DNA of 50,283 nt from JAOADN01 sp049323795 (GTDB lineage: Bacteria > Pseudomonadota > Alphaproteobacteria > Rhodobacterales > Rhodobacteraceae): contig JBMOOH010000055.1 of the NCBI GenBank assembly GCA_049323795.1, positions 1 through 50,283 on the forward strand. Reading direction: 5' to 3'. Below, one piece after another: positions 41,657-48,189 of the stretch. The notes under the pieces were generated by a model. That model had not been told where the DNA came from. It made no database searches and was given only the letters and a program-made list of their open reading frames with translations. The translations under genes and the position numbers were made by a program. The first letter of the stretch is position 1; every line of letters begins with the position of its first letter.

Positions 41657-43279
41657 ATGGGCACGATCGGGAGACGCCTTTCCGCTGCGAGATTGGCCAG
41701 CCTGGTCGTTCCGGCCATCGGCATGGCGCTGTGGGGCGTCTGGTCCTGGCAGCAGGAATACCGGGCGAGCCTCCGCTACGTCTCGGAGACCGCGGCGGTC
41801 ATCGCCCTCTACGTCGAGCGGCTTCTCGAAGGGCAGGAGATGCTCCTCAGCACGATCGCCGAACGGGCGCGGGGCGAGGCACCCGCATTCCTGTCGACCG
41901 AGGATTTCCAGAGGTTCCTTTCGGGAACCAGCCGTGCCAATCCGCTCGGCTACGGGATCGCGGTGATCGACGGGTCGGGCCGGTTCCTCGTGAGCACTTC
42001 GCCCCTGCGGTCCGACATCGACGCGAGCGACCGCGACTACCGCAAGGGCATCCTTGCGGGGGCGGACCGGTTCGTCGACCGGATACGCATCCGGCCGTCG
42101 AACCAGGACGCCCTCGTGCTGGCAAGGAAGTTCCGGATGCCCGGCTTCGACGGAATCATCGTGTCGGCGATGCGGCTCGAACCGCTGACGCAGTTCCTGT
42201 GGGGGGTCGCCACCCGTCCCGGCGAGGCTGCGACGCTCGCCCGGCTGGACGGGCTCGTGCTCGCGCGCACCGCCCTTGGCGGGACCTTCCGCCTGCCCGA
42301 TACCGCCGCGGGCCTCGTCTCGGCGCGCGCGAGGCCGGAAGGGACCTACCGGACCAGGTCGGTCATCGACGGAATCTGGCGTCTCGGCGCGCACGTGAAC
42401 ATTCCGCGCTACGACCTCGCGGCCTTTTTCGCGGTTCCGATGCGGTCGGTCTGGATCAACTGGATCCGGCAGGCGGCGCCCGTCTGGCTTCTTCTCTTCG
42501 TCTCGGCCGGGTTCTCGTACAACCTGTTCCGGATGCTGGAGCGCCAGATCGACGCGCGGATCCGGATCCTCCGGGAATCGCGCCGCGCGGCCGAGGCCGA
42601 GAGGCTTTCCGCGCAGCGCATCCACCTGATGCGCGAGATGAACCACCGCGTGAAGAACAACCTCACCCTCATCGCCTCGATGATCCATATCCAGACGCGC
42701 CGGCACGGCACCGTCGACGGCGCGATGATCGCCGCGCGCATCCATGCCATCGCCCAGGTTCACGAGATGATATACGACTCGGCGAGCGGAACCGATGTGA
42801 GCCTGGGAACGACCCTCAAGAAGCTCTGCGCCAGCGCCGCCGTCATCCCGCCCGAGCGCGGCATCCGGTCCGAATGCCAGGTGGACGAGGATGTGACCCT
42901 GGCGCCGGACCGCGCGACGGTCCTCAGCATCGCGGTGACGGAACTGCTGACGAATTCGGTCAAGCACGCCTTCGCGACCTCGCCCGGCAGGATATCGGTG
43001 CGCCTGTGGCGGGACGGCGACGAGGCGGTGATCGACGTCTTCGACGACGGGCCGGGCCTGCCGCCCGACCCGTCGCGATCCTCGGGCCTGTCGCTCGTCG
43101 AGGCGCTCGTCCACCAGATCGGCGGCTCGATCGAGCGTCTCGGCCCGCCCGGTGCCCGGCTGCGGATCCGCTTTCCTGCCCGCAGCGGGGCCGATGCCCC
43201 CCAGGCGGACACCCCCCAGGCGGAAATCCCCGAGGCGGACCCCCCCGGCGCGGAGACTGCGGCGCCGTCCGCGCACTGA
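41657..43279 (+). CDS. HisKA_2/HWE-type sensor histidine kinase, general stress type
   Basis: A 540-residue kinase. One membrane helix near residues 12-30 and a second near 265-285 bracket a periplasmic sensor of about 230 residues, probably a PAS/dCACHE fold. The phospho-acceptor is in L-M-R-E-M-N-H-R-V-K-N-N-L, the HisKA_2 pattern, followed by an ATPase domain with T-E-L-L-T-N-S-V-K-H-A-F and D-D-G-P-G-L-P. Kinases of this class phosphorylate PhyR in the general stress response. I begin at ATG 41657 with GAGG ahead. The tail has a Pro-Gln-Ala-Glu repeat encoded by 15-base units. No PhyR gene is in the window. Confidence 0.85.
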   Translation: MGTIGRRLSAARLASLVVPAIGMALWGVWSWQQEYRASLRYVSETAAVIALYVERLLEGQEMLLSTIAERARGEAPAFLSTEDFQRFLSGTSRANPLGYGIAVIDGSGRFLVSTSPLRSDIDASDRDYRKGILAGADRFVDRIRIRPSNQDALVLARKFRMPGFDGIIVSAMRLEPLTQFLWGVATRPGEAATLARLDGLVLARTALGGTFRLPDTAAGLVSARARPEGTYRTRSVIDGIWRLGAHVNIPRYDLAAFFAVPMRSVWINWIRQAAPVWLLLFVSAGFSYNLFRMLERQIDARIRILRESRRAAEAERLSAQRIHLMREMNHRVKNNLTLIASMIHIQTRRHGTVDGAMIAARIHAIAQVHEMIYDSASGTDVSLGTTLKKLCASAAVIPPERGIRSECQVDEDVTLAPDRATVLSIAVTELLTNSVKHAFATSPGRISVRLWRDGDEAVIDVFDDGPGLPPDPSRSSGLSLVEALVHQIGGSIERLGPPGARLRIRFPARSGADAPQADTPQAEIPEADPPGAETAAPSAH

Positions 43280-43447
43280 GCGCTGCGATGCGCCTTTCCC
43301 GCGGCGTTACTGCAGGACAGGGGGCCACCGTTCCGGACCCCCGCAAGACGGGGGGCGCCCGCAGGCGCCCCCCGACCCCGGCCGGATCCGCAGACGGACC
43401 GGCGCCGACCGGACCTGCCGCACGGCGCGGCCCGTCGGCGCCTTCGA

Positions 43448-43712
43448 TCAGCGCCCGCGGCCGCCGCCGCGATCGTCGTCCCAGCCGCGGCGCGCAGCGC
43501 GCGAATGGCCCTCGGGGTCGCCGAACCAGCCGCCACGCCCGCGGCCGCGCCCGTCGTCGTCGCGCGCGCGGTCATACCCGCCGCCGCCCGCCACGGCGGT
43601 CATCGTCGTCGTAGCGGTCCTGTCCGCGGCCCCGACCGCCACCGCCGCGGCCGTCGTCGTCGCTCATGAAGCGTCCGTACTCGTCCCTGTTCCGACCTGA
43701 ACGTCGATCCAT
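43448..43712 (-). pseudogene. Charged glycine-rich WFGD-motif protein, broken by a frameshift
   Basis: The ATG at 43710-43712 follows a perfect AGGAGG. The first frame reads M-D-R-R-S-G-R-N-R-D-E-Y-G-R-F-M and an Asp/Gly/Arg-rich stretch, then ends at 43572. One frame over, the text goes on as G-G-G-G-Y-D-R-A-R-D-D-D, then G-G-W-F-G-D-P-E-G-H-S-R-A-A-R-R-G-W to a stop at 43448. The W-F-G-D-x-x-G-H-x-x-A-A-x-R-G-W signature is found at the end of stress-related alphaproteobacterial proteins of this kind. One extra G in the run ggcgggcggcggcggg (around 43580-43592) would explain the shift; it may be a sequencing error. Confidence 0.6.
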
Positions 43713-43728
43713 ACCGGTTTCCTCCTGT

Positions 43729-44334
43729 TCACCCGTGCTGCGGACCGCCGCGGCTCCTGCCGCTGCATCCGACACGGTTCCCCGAACCTCCACCTCGGCG
43801 CAGGGTTCCTGCGTCCCGCGCAAATGTGCGGCCAGCCGCCGACACGGGCCCGCGGTGAAGCTCGCTCCGATGCCGGGCGGGAACATTGGATTGCTCGGCC
43901 GGTTCAGGGGGCTCCAATCCATTCACGAGGAGCACTCGCAATGCGCGGAAGTTCAACTTGGCAAGGCGCGAACGGCAGGGACCGGTATTCCGACTGGGAC
44001 CACGAGAGATCGGGCACGCGGGGTGACGACGACCGAGAGGATCGCGGCTACCCCTGGTGCTGCCCGTGGTTTCGTCCGTGGTTTCGTCCGTGGTTCCGCC
44101 CGAGGCATCCATCGCCAGCACGAAGTCGGAAATCTCTCCGACGCGCTTGCCCTTGGCATCATAGACCGTGGCGCCCTGGAGTTCCTCGAAGGTCAGGGTT
44201 GCGATGTCGGACGCCTGGTAGCCTTCCGGCGCGGTCACCGCCGCTGCCGAGCCGGCCGTGGTATCGGTCGTCGCAAAGGCGGGCAGTCCCGCCAGCATGC
44301 CCGCAAGGGCCGTTGTCATGAGGATGTGACGCAT
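43729..44334 (-). CDS. Exported PRC-barrel protein with lost C-terminus
   Basis: Signal peptide MRHILMTTALAGMLAGLPAF, then a PRC-barrel start (L-Q-G-A-T-V-Y-D-A-K-G-K-R-V-G-E-I-S-D-F-V-L-A-M-D). After residue 80 comes a T-T-D-E-T-T-D-E repeat encoded by 12-base units, and from there the sequence no longer resembles a PRC barrel, lacking the closing strands (normally V-D-V-G-G-F-L-G-I-G). The frame runs on to a stop at 43729 through antisense of another small gene. I infer truncation near 44050-44090. PRC-barrel proteins of this type are periplasmic or outer-membrane linked and commonly stress-induced. Confidence 0.6.
   Translation of the reverse strand: MRHILMTTALAGMLAGLPAFATTDTTAGSAAAVTAPEGYQASDIATLTFEELQGATVYDAKGKRVGEISDFVLAMDASGGTTDETTDETTGSTRGSRDPLGRRHPACPISRGPSRNTGPCRSRLAKLNFRALRVLLVNGLEPPEPAEQSNVPARHRSELHRGPVSAAGRTFARDAGTLRRGGGSGNRVGCSGRSRGGPQHG
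43880..43904 (+). promoter_or_regulatory. EcfG-like promoter before the small gene at 43941
   Basis: GGAAC (43880-43884), 16 bases, GGTT (43901-43904). The -35 is exact and GTT of the -10 is kept. It lies 37 bases before a well-placed ATG with GAGGAG. Confidence 0.5.
43941..44321 (+). CDS. Possible small stress gene with replaced 3' end
   Basis: An ATG at 43941, preceded by gaggag and an EcfG-like promoter, begins MRGSSTWQGANGRDRYSDWD followed by H-E-R-S-G-T-R-G-D-D-D-R-E-D-R-G-Y, a charged hydrophilic start like other stress proteins here. After residue 38 the frame runs into P-W-F-R-P-W-F-R-P repeats and then antisense of the PRC-barrel gene, which cannot be its native end. I think only the first part is original and the gene is broken at the same junction that truncated the PRC-barrel gene. 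Low confidence that a protein is made. Confidence 0.35.
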   Translation: MRGSSTWQGANGRDRYSDWDHERSGTRGDDDREDRGYPWCCPWFRPWFRPWFRPRHPSPARSRKSLRRACPWHHRPWRPGVPRRSGLRCRTPGSLPARSPPLPSRPWYRSSQRRAVPPACPQGPLS

Positions 44335-44485
44335 GTTCTATCCTTCCGGTTTTGCCGATTTCAACGCATTGCCTATCCGGCCTGCGGCGCGAGAACCCGG
44401 AGGGGCGTGGAATGTTCGCGCTGCGGCCGGGTGATTCCCCGCGGACCGTCAAGCGTCACGCGCCAGGCAGGCGGAAAGCCGCGTG

Positions 44486-45379
44486 TCAGAACCGGCCGGC
44501 CGCGGCGAGCCGCGCGAGCGCATCGGCCACCGCCCGGGTGAGCGCGGCGGGACGGGGCTCGGGGCGCGTGCCGATCCGCGCGGCCGCCGCCTCGATGCCG
44601 AACTGGTCGGCCGAGGCGACCGTTGCAAGCTCGTCCCATCCGAGCGGCACCGCCACCCGCGCGCCCGGGCGTCCGCGGACGCTGAACGGCGCGATTGCCG
44701 TCGCCCCGCGCTGGTTGCGCATCCAGTCGACGAAGATGCGCCCTTCGCGCCTCGCCCTGGACATGGTCGCCACGAACCGCGTCGGCTGGCTCGTCCCGAG
44801 GTGCAGGGCAACCGCCCGCGCGAAGCCTTCCACCGCCTGCTGCGGCGCGGTCCGCCGGAGCGTCACGACGACATGCACACCCTTTCCGCCGCTCACCATG
44901 GGCAGCGACGGCAGTCCCGCCGCGTCGAGAAGCCCGCCGATGTCCTGCGCCGCCATGCGGACCTCTGCGAAGGGCACCGCAGGGTCGGGATCGAGGTCGA
45001 GCACCATGCGGTCGGGAAATCCCGGCCGGTCGCGCCGGGTGCCGCGGATGTGGAACTCCACCGCGCCCATCTGCACCGCGCCGAGGATGCCTTCGGCCGA
45101 GGTGACATACATGAAGTCCTCGCCATCGGCGTCGTGCCCGACCCTCAGCCCGTCCGGCCAGCCTTCGCCCTTGTGCTTCTGGAAGAAGCCCTTGTGCGCG
45201 ATCCCGTCCGGAAAGCGCAGCAGCGCCATCGGCCGCCCGGCCAGATCACGCAGCATCGCCGGCGCGGCGGCCTCGTAGTAGGCGGCGAGTTGCCCCTTGG
45301 TCAGGCCGCTGTCGGGAAAGACCACGCGGTCGGGATGGGTGATCCCGACCGGCCCGGCGCGCTCCGGATGCTTCTCCAT
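44486..45379 (-). CDS. ligD: LigD-type polymerase domain protein (non-homologous end joining)
   Basis: A 297-residue primase-polymerase domain of the LigD family: T-H-P-D-R-V-V-F-P-D-S-G-L-T-K at the start, L-L-R-F-P-D-G-I, F-F-Q-K-H, the metal-binding D-L-D-P-D and the S-G-G-K-G-V-H-V-V-V motif. It adds nucleotides during repair of double-strand breaks, usually with Ku and a ligase. Full LigD also holds ligase and phosphoesterase domains; here only the polymerase is intact and ligase fragments lie just upstream. Starts at ATG 45377-45379. No ku gene is in the window. Confidence 0.85.
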   Translation of the reverse strand: MEKHPERAGPVGITHPDRVVFPDSGLTKGQLAAYYEAAAPAMLRDLAGRPMALLRFPDGIAHKGFFQKHKGEGWPDGLRVGHDADGEDFMYVTSAEGILGAVQMGAVEFHIRGTRRDRPGFPDRMVLDLDPDPAVPFAEVRMAAQDIGGLLDAAGLPSLPMVSGGKGVHVVVTLRRTAPQQAVEGFARAVALHLGTSQPTRFVATMSRARREGRIFVDWMRNQRGATAIAPFSVRGRPGARVAVPLGWDELATVASADQFGIEAAAARIGTRPEPRPAALTRAVADALARLAAAGRF

Positions 45380-45409
45380 GTCCGCCCCCCTTCCGATGCC
45401 TCCGCCACG

Positions 45410-45620
45410 GGCTTGTCCTCGCGCAGTTGTCCTCGCGCAGGACGACAAAGACCCGGTGGCGGATCCTGCCATCGGCGGCGAATTCCGCAAATCTCGCTTC
45501 GGCGACGAGGTCGGACCGCACCCATCGCGCGCCGCGCGCCGCGGCCGGGGGCAGATCGGCCGGCGGCGCGGCCGTCGAAACCCGTCCCGGCCTTCCCCCC
45601 GGCAAACGAGCCGCCCCCCG
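45410..45620 (-). pseudogene. Remnant of a LigD-type ATP-dependent DNA ligase C-terminus
   Basis: On the minus strand, in two different frames, one reads G-S-F-A-G-G-K-A-G-T-G-F-D (near 45600), R-W-V-R-S-D-L-V-A-E-A-R-F-A-E-F with D-G-R-I-R-H-R-V-F (45450-45530), and L-R-E-D-K-P-V-A-E-A (45390-45425). These are, in order, the last motifs of the ligase OB domain in LigD. The frame changes between them and no upstream ligase catalytic motif was found, so the ligase is lost. One frame change is caused by a 14-base duplication at 45413-45440. Confidence 0.65.
45413..45440. repeat. Perfect 14-base tandem duplication in the ligase remnant
   Basis: ttgtcctcgcgcag occurs at 45413-45426 and again at 45427-45440. 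Removing one copy restores L-R-E-D-K-P in line with the preceding R-V-F-V-V text. Fourteen is not a multiple of three, so the duplication breaks the frame. Confidence 0.9.
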
Positions 45621-45698
45621 GTGGCGGCCGGGACGCAGCGGCGGGAACGCGCGTCCGGGCCGCCGCCCCAGGCACCCCGTGGCTCCGGATCGTCGCAC

Positions 45699-45723
45699 AA
45701 CCGGCGGACGGCACACTTGTTCC
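45699..45723 (-). promoter_or_regulatory. EcfG-like promoter upstream of the ligD region
   Basis: Minus strand GGAAC (45723-45719), 16 bases, GGTT (45702-45699). It reads toward the ligase remnant and the polymerase gene 320 bases away. Same form as the box at 43880-43904. Confidence 0.45.
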
Positions 45724-45910
45724 GCCCGGGGTCGGCTGCTCTCCCGAAGGTCGGCGCGCCCCTTGCCACGCATGCCCGCAGAGGGGCCGGCTCGGGAAGG
45801 AACGCCGCGCCCGTTCCGACCCTTTCCGTGACCCTTTGCCAATCCTTGCCCGTCCCATCCGCCGAGGGAGTCGCGGTTTCTGCGTCGGGGCCTTCCCGGG
45901 CGCTTTCGCC

Positions 45911-45936
45911 GGAACCTTCCGCGCCGCCGGTTCGTT
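45911..45936 (+). promoter_or_regulatory. EcfG-type promoter of the YqjD-like operon
   Basis: GGAAC (45911-45915), 17 bases, CGTT (45933-45936): an exact match to the EcfG consensus. It lies 120 bases before the ATG at 46056. Confidence 0.65.
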
Positions 45937-46055
45937 GACGGGGCGTTGGCGGAGCGGACTTCCCTTGCGTCCACAGACCGACCCGCACCGCCCCCGCACC
46001 ATCCCACGGGCGATCGGATTCGCCCGCGTTCTTCATTCCGCGAGAGGAGACAGCG

Positions 46056-46721
46056 ATGAATCACCCGGATGACGACAAGGACATGACGACCCCCGGCTCG
46101 GAGCTTGGCGCCAAGGCCAGGCAGACGGCCCGCAAGCTCAAGCAGACGGGCGAAGAGGCTCTCTCGGATGCGCGGGACGCGATCGGCGGCACACTGTCGG
46201 ACCTCAAGGCCGAGGCCGGTGCGCGGGTGGACGATGCCCGTCAGCGGCTGGCCGACGAAGGCGAGCGCGTGGCGGACTCGCTGCGCGAAGTCTCCGCCCG
46301 CGGCCAGGGCGACAGCCTTCAGGCGAAGGTGCTCGACGGCGTGGCGAGCGGCCTGTCCTCGGTCAGCGCCTCGCTGCGCGAGGCCGACATTCCCGCCATC
46401 GCGTTAAGCATCCGGACCTTCGCCCGGCGCAACCCCGTTCTCTTCGCCACCGGGGCTGCGGTGGCGGGCCTGGTGCTGGCCCGGCTTCTGGCCGGTCCGA
46501 CGGGCCAGGGGGAAAGGCGGGCCGATGAGGACGACCGTCTCGCCGGCGGCCCGATGGATGGGTCCATGGCAGGACCGGGTGGCCGCGGGCAGCGCAGCGG
46601 GACCAGCGCGGGCCAGACTACGGGCCAGACTACGGGCCAGACTACGGGCCAGAACCCCGATGCGGGACTCAACGTGGCCATGGGCGGCGAGGGGACCGGC
46701 TCGTTCCGGGTCGGCGTGTGA
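46056..46721 (+). CDS. YqjD/DUF883-like membrane-tethered coiled-coil protein
   Basis: A 221-residue protein after a gagaggagaca site. Residues 15-95 are charged and heptad-like (K-A-R-Q-T-A-R-K-L-K-Q-T-G-E-E-A-L), a probable coiled coil. Residues about 125-145 (R-R-N-P-V-L-F-A-T-G-A-A-V-A-G-L-V-L-A-R-L-L) form one membrane helix, as in YqjD/ElaB proteins that tie ribosomes to the membrane in E. coli. The tail is Gly-rich with a G-Q-T-T repeat. Its stop overlaps the start of the YqjE-like gene. EcfG promoter upstream; the ribosome link here is only by analogy. Confidence 0.7.
   Translation: MNHPDDDKDMTTPGSELGAKARQTARKLKQTGEEALSDARDAIGGTLSDLKAEAGARVDDARQRLADEGERVADSLREVSARGQGDSLQAKVLDGVASGLSSVSASLREADIPAIALSIRTFARRNPVLFATGAAVAGLVLARLLAGPTGQGERRADEDDRLAGGPMDGSMAGPGGRGQRSGTSAGQTTGQTTGQTTGQNPDAGLNVAMGGEGTGSFRVGV
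46610..46645 (+). repeat. 12-base tandem repeat in the YqjD-like gene
   Basis: gggccagactac is repeated three times exactly and a fourth time in part, encoding G-Q-T-T units. In-frame, so copy number changes would only vary tail length. Confidence 0.85.
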
Positions 46722-47117
46722 ACGCGGCCGATCCGATCCGCGACCGCAGCACGGCCGAGGTGATCTCGGCCGTGATGTCGCAGGGTGCCGATCTTGCCGG
46801 GGCCGAGGCGCGTCTCCTCGCCGCCGGCCTCAGGCTTTCGGCCCGGCGGGTGGCGGTGGCTGCGGCGGCCGGCATCGCGGCGCTCCTCGCGGCCGGTGCG
46901 GGTCTCAATTTCNNNNNNNNNNCTCGTCGCGGCGGACATGGCCCCCTGGGCGGCGGCGCTCGTCGTGGGGATCGTCCTTCTGGTGCTCGCAGGCGGTGCG
47001 GCGGCCCTTGCGGTTGCCTCGGTCCGCAGGGCGGGTGACGGCCCGAAGCAGAGCATCCGCAGCATCCGGCAGGATCTGCGCACGGTAATGGAGGCGATGC
47101 GCCATGAACCGGGCTGA
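46718..47117 (+). CDS. YqjE-like (holin superfamily III) protein, with a 10-N gap
   Basis: Begins with GTG at 46718 inside the upstream stop. The N-terminal part has D-L-A-G-A-E-A-R-L-L-A-A-G-L-R-L and a first membrane helix, then a gap at 46913-46922, then a second helix (A-A-L-V-V-G-I-V-L-L-V-L-A-G-G) and a basic tail ending M-E-A-M-R-H-E-P-G. Two helices and this length fit YqjE. Both sides of the gap are in the same frame only if the missing piece is a multiple of three, so 10 N is a placeholder. The end overlaps the next gene by 14 bases. Confidence 0.65.
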
Positions 47118-47805
47118 CAGCCACCAGCCACAGGCCGAGGCCGAGATCGCAAGCCACCGGGCGGCACTGGCCGAGGCGCTGGCGGAAACCCGCCGCCGTG
47201 CCGCGATCGGCTACATCGGGCGTCAGGCCATCGCGGCCGTGGCGCCCTCGACCGCGCCGGTCTGGCCGGCGGCCGCGCGGCGCATCGCCGACCATCCCGT
47301 CGGCTTCGCGCTGACGCTTGCGGGGCTTGCATACCTTGCGATGGGGCCTGAACCGGCCCCGCCGGACGAGCAGTGGCGCCGGCTGAAGGGGGTGGCCCGG
47401 AAGTTCGGCGCTTCGGTCTCGGCCAGGGTCCGGGCGGCCGGCACGGGTCTGGAAGAGGCGGCCCGCCCGGTTTCCGGCGTGGTCGGAGATGTCGCCGCCG
47501 ACATCGCCGACGGGATGCGCGCGACCCTCGGGACCGCAGCCGGGGCCGGTCGCTCCGCTGCTTCGGCTGCGGCCTCGGCCGCCCCGCCGGCGACCGGCAC
47601 CGCGTCCGAGACGGCCCGCATGGCCTCCGAGGTCGGGGCCGCAGCCCGCCGCGAGGCCGCGTTCCACGCCCGCAAGGCCAGCGCGGCGCTGTCGGACCAT
47701 ATCGGCTACGTTGCGGCGGCCGCCTTCGTGGCGGGCGTCGCGGGCGGGCTTGCCTCGCGGCGGGGCCAGGGGTCCGGGGCAGGGTCCGGGGCGGGGTCCG
47801 GGTAG
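47104..47805 (+). CDS. YqjK/DUF3618-like protein
   Basis: A 233-residue, Ala-rich protein. The N-terminus has the pattern I-A-S-H-R-A-A-L-A-E-A-L-A-E-T-R-R-R, like the start of DUF3618 proteins. One membrane segment is likely near residues 64-80 (V-G-F-A-L-T-L-A-G-L-A-Y-L-A-M-G) and another near 200-222 (Y-V-A-A-A-A-F-V-A-G-V-A-G-G-L). Third gene of the EcfG-linked run, overlapping the YqjE-like gene by 14 bases. The function is unknown. Its last 100 bases overlap the NepR-like gene on the other strand. Confidence 0.6.
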   Translation: MNRADSHQPQAEAEIASHRAALAEALAETRRRAAIGYIGRQAIAAVAPSTAPVWPAAARRIADHPVGFALTLAGLAYLAMGPEPAPPDEQWRRLKGVARKFGASVSARVRAAGTGLEEAARPVSGVVGDVAADIADGMRATLGTAAGAGRSAASAAASAAPPATGTASETARMASEVGAAARREAAFHARKASAALSDHIGYVAAAAFVAGVAGGLASRRGQGSGAGSGAGSG

Positions 47806-48041
47806 GCCCCGGCGGAGTCGGGCAAGGGGTCGGGCAAGGGGTCGGGCAAGGGGCCCGCGGCACCCGCATCCCCGCCTTCGGGAGGCGCGGCCTGCGCTGC
47901 AAGCGCCACGGCAAGCCGGCGTGCCAGATCGGCGAGGCGTCCGGGCACCGGCCCGGCGGCGAGCGAACCGTAGGCCCCGCGCAAGCCTTCCCCGACCCGG
48001 CGCGCAAGGCCGTCGTCGTCATCGTCCCCGCTCGCCGTCAT
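47706..48041 (-). CDS. NepR-like anti-sigma factor candidate
   Basis: A 111-residue protein. Residues 11-45 read G-L-A-R-R-V-G-E-G-L-R-G-A-Y, then P-V-P-G-R-L-A-D-L-A-R-R-L, matching the NepR pattern (hydrophobic helix with L-R-x-x-Y, then P-V-P-x-R-h-x-x-L-h-x-x-L). NepR binds and silences the sigma factor EcfG until phosphorylated PhyR takes it away. The acidic N-terminus is also usual; the long Pro/Asp-rich tail (P-L-P-D repeated) is not. An EcfG-like promoter lies upstream, as expected for an autoregulated nepR, but no ecfG or phyR gene adjoins it. It is a candidate, not proven. Confidence 0.5.
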   Translation of the reverse strand: MTASGDDDDDGLARRVGEGLRGAYGSLAAGPVPGRLADLARRLAVALAAQAAPPEGGDAGAAGPLPDPLPDPLPDSAGAYPDPAPDPAPDPWPRREASPPATPATKAAAAT

Positions 48042-48103
48042 CGCGCTGTTCCCTGTGCCGCCCGTCTCGCCGCCCGTCTCGCCGCAGCCGTAACTGCCCG
48101 GCC

Positions 48104-48128
48104 AACTGCCCGGCGGGGCGCCGGTTCC
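48104..48128 (-). promoter_or_regulatory. EcfG-like promoter of the NepR-like gene
   Basis: Minus strand GGAAC (48128-48124), 16 bases, AGTT (48107-48104). The -35 is exact and GTT is kept. It lies about 63 bases from the NepR-like ATG. Confidence 0.5.
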
Positions 48129-48189
48129 GCCACGTTGCGCTCTTTCATTGCGGGGGGGCACTCCGGCCGCCAGACCACGCCCGCCCTCG

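Noticed and set aside
46913..46922. Frameshift in the YqjE-like gene
   Set aside because: Both sides of the gap are open and conserved; 10 N is a placeholder, so the apparent shift is not evidence of a broken gene.
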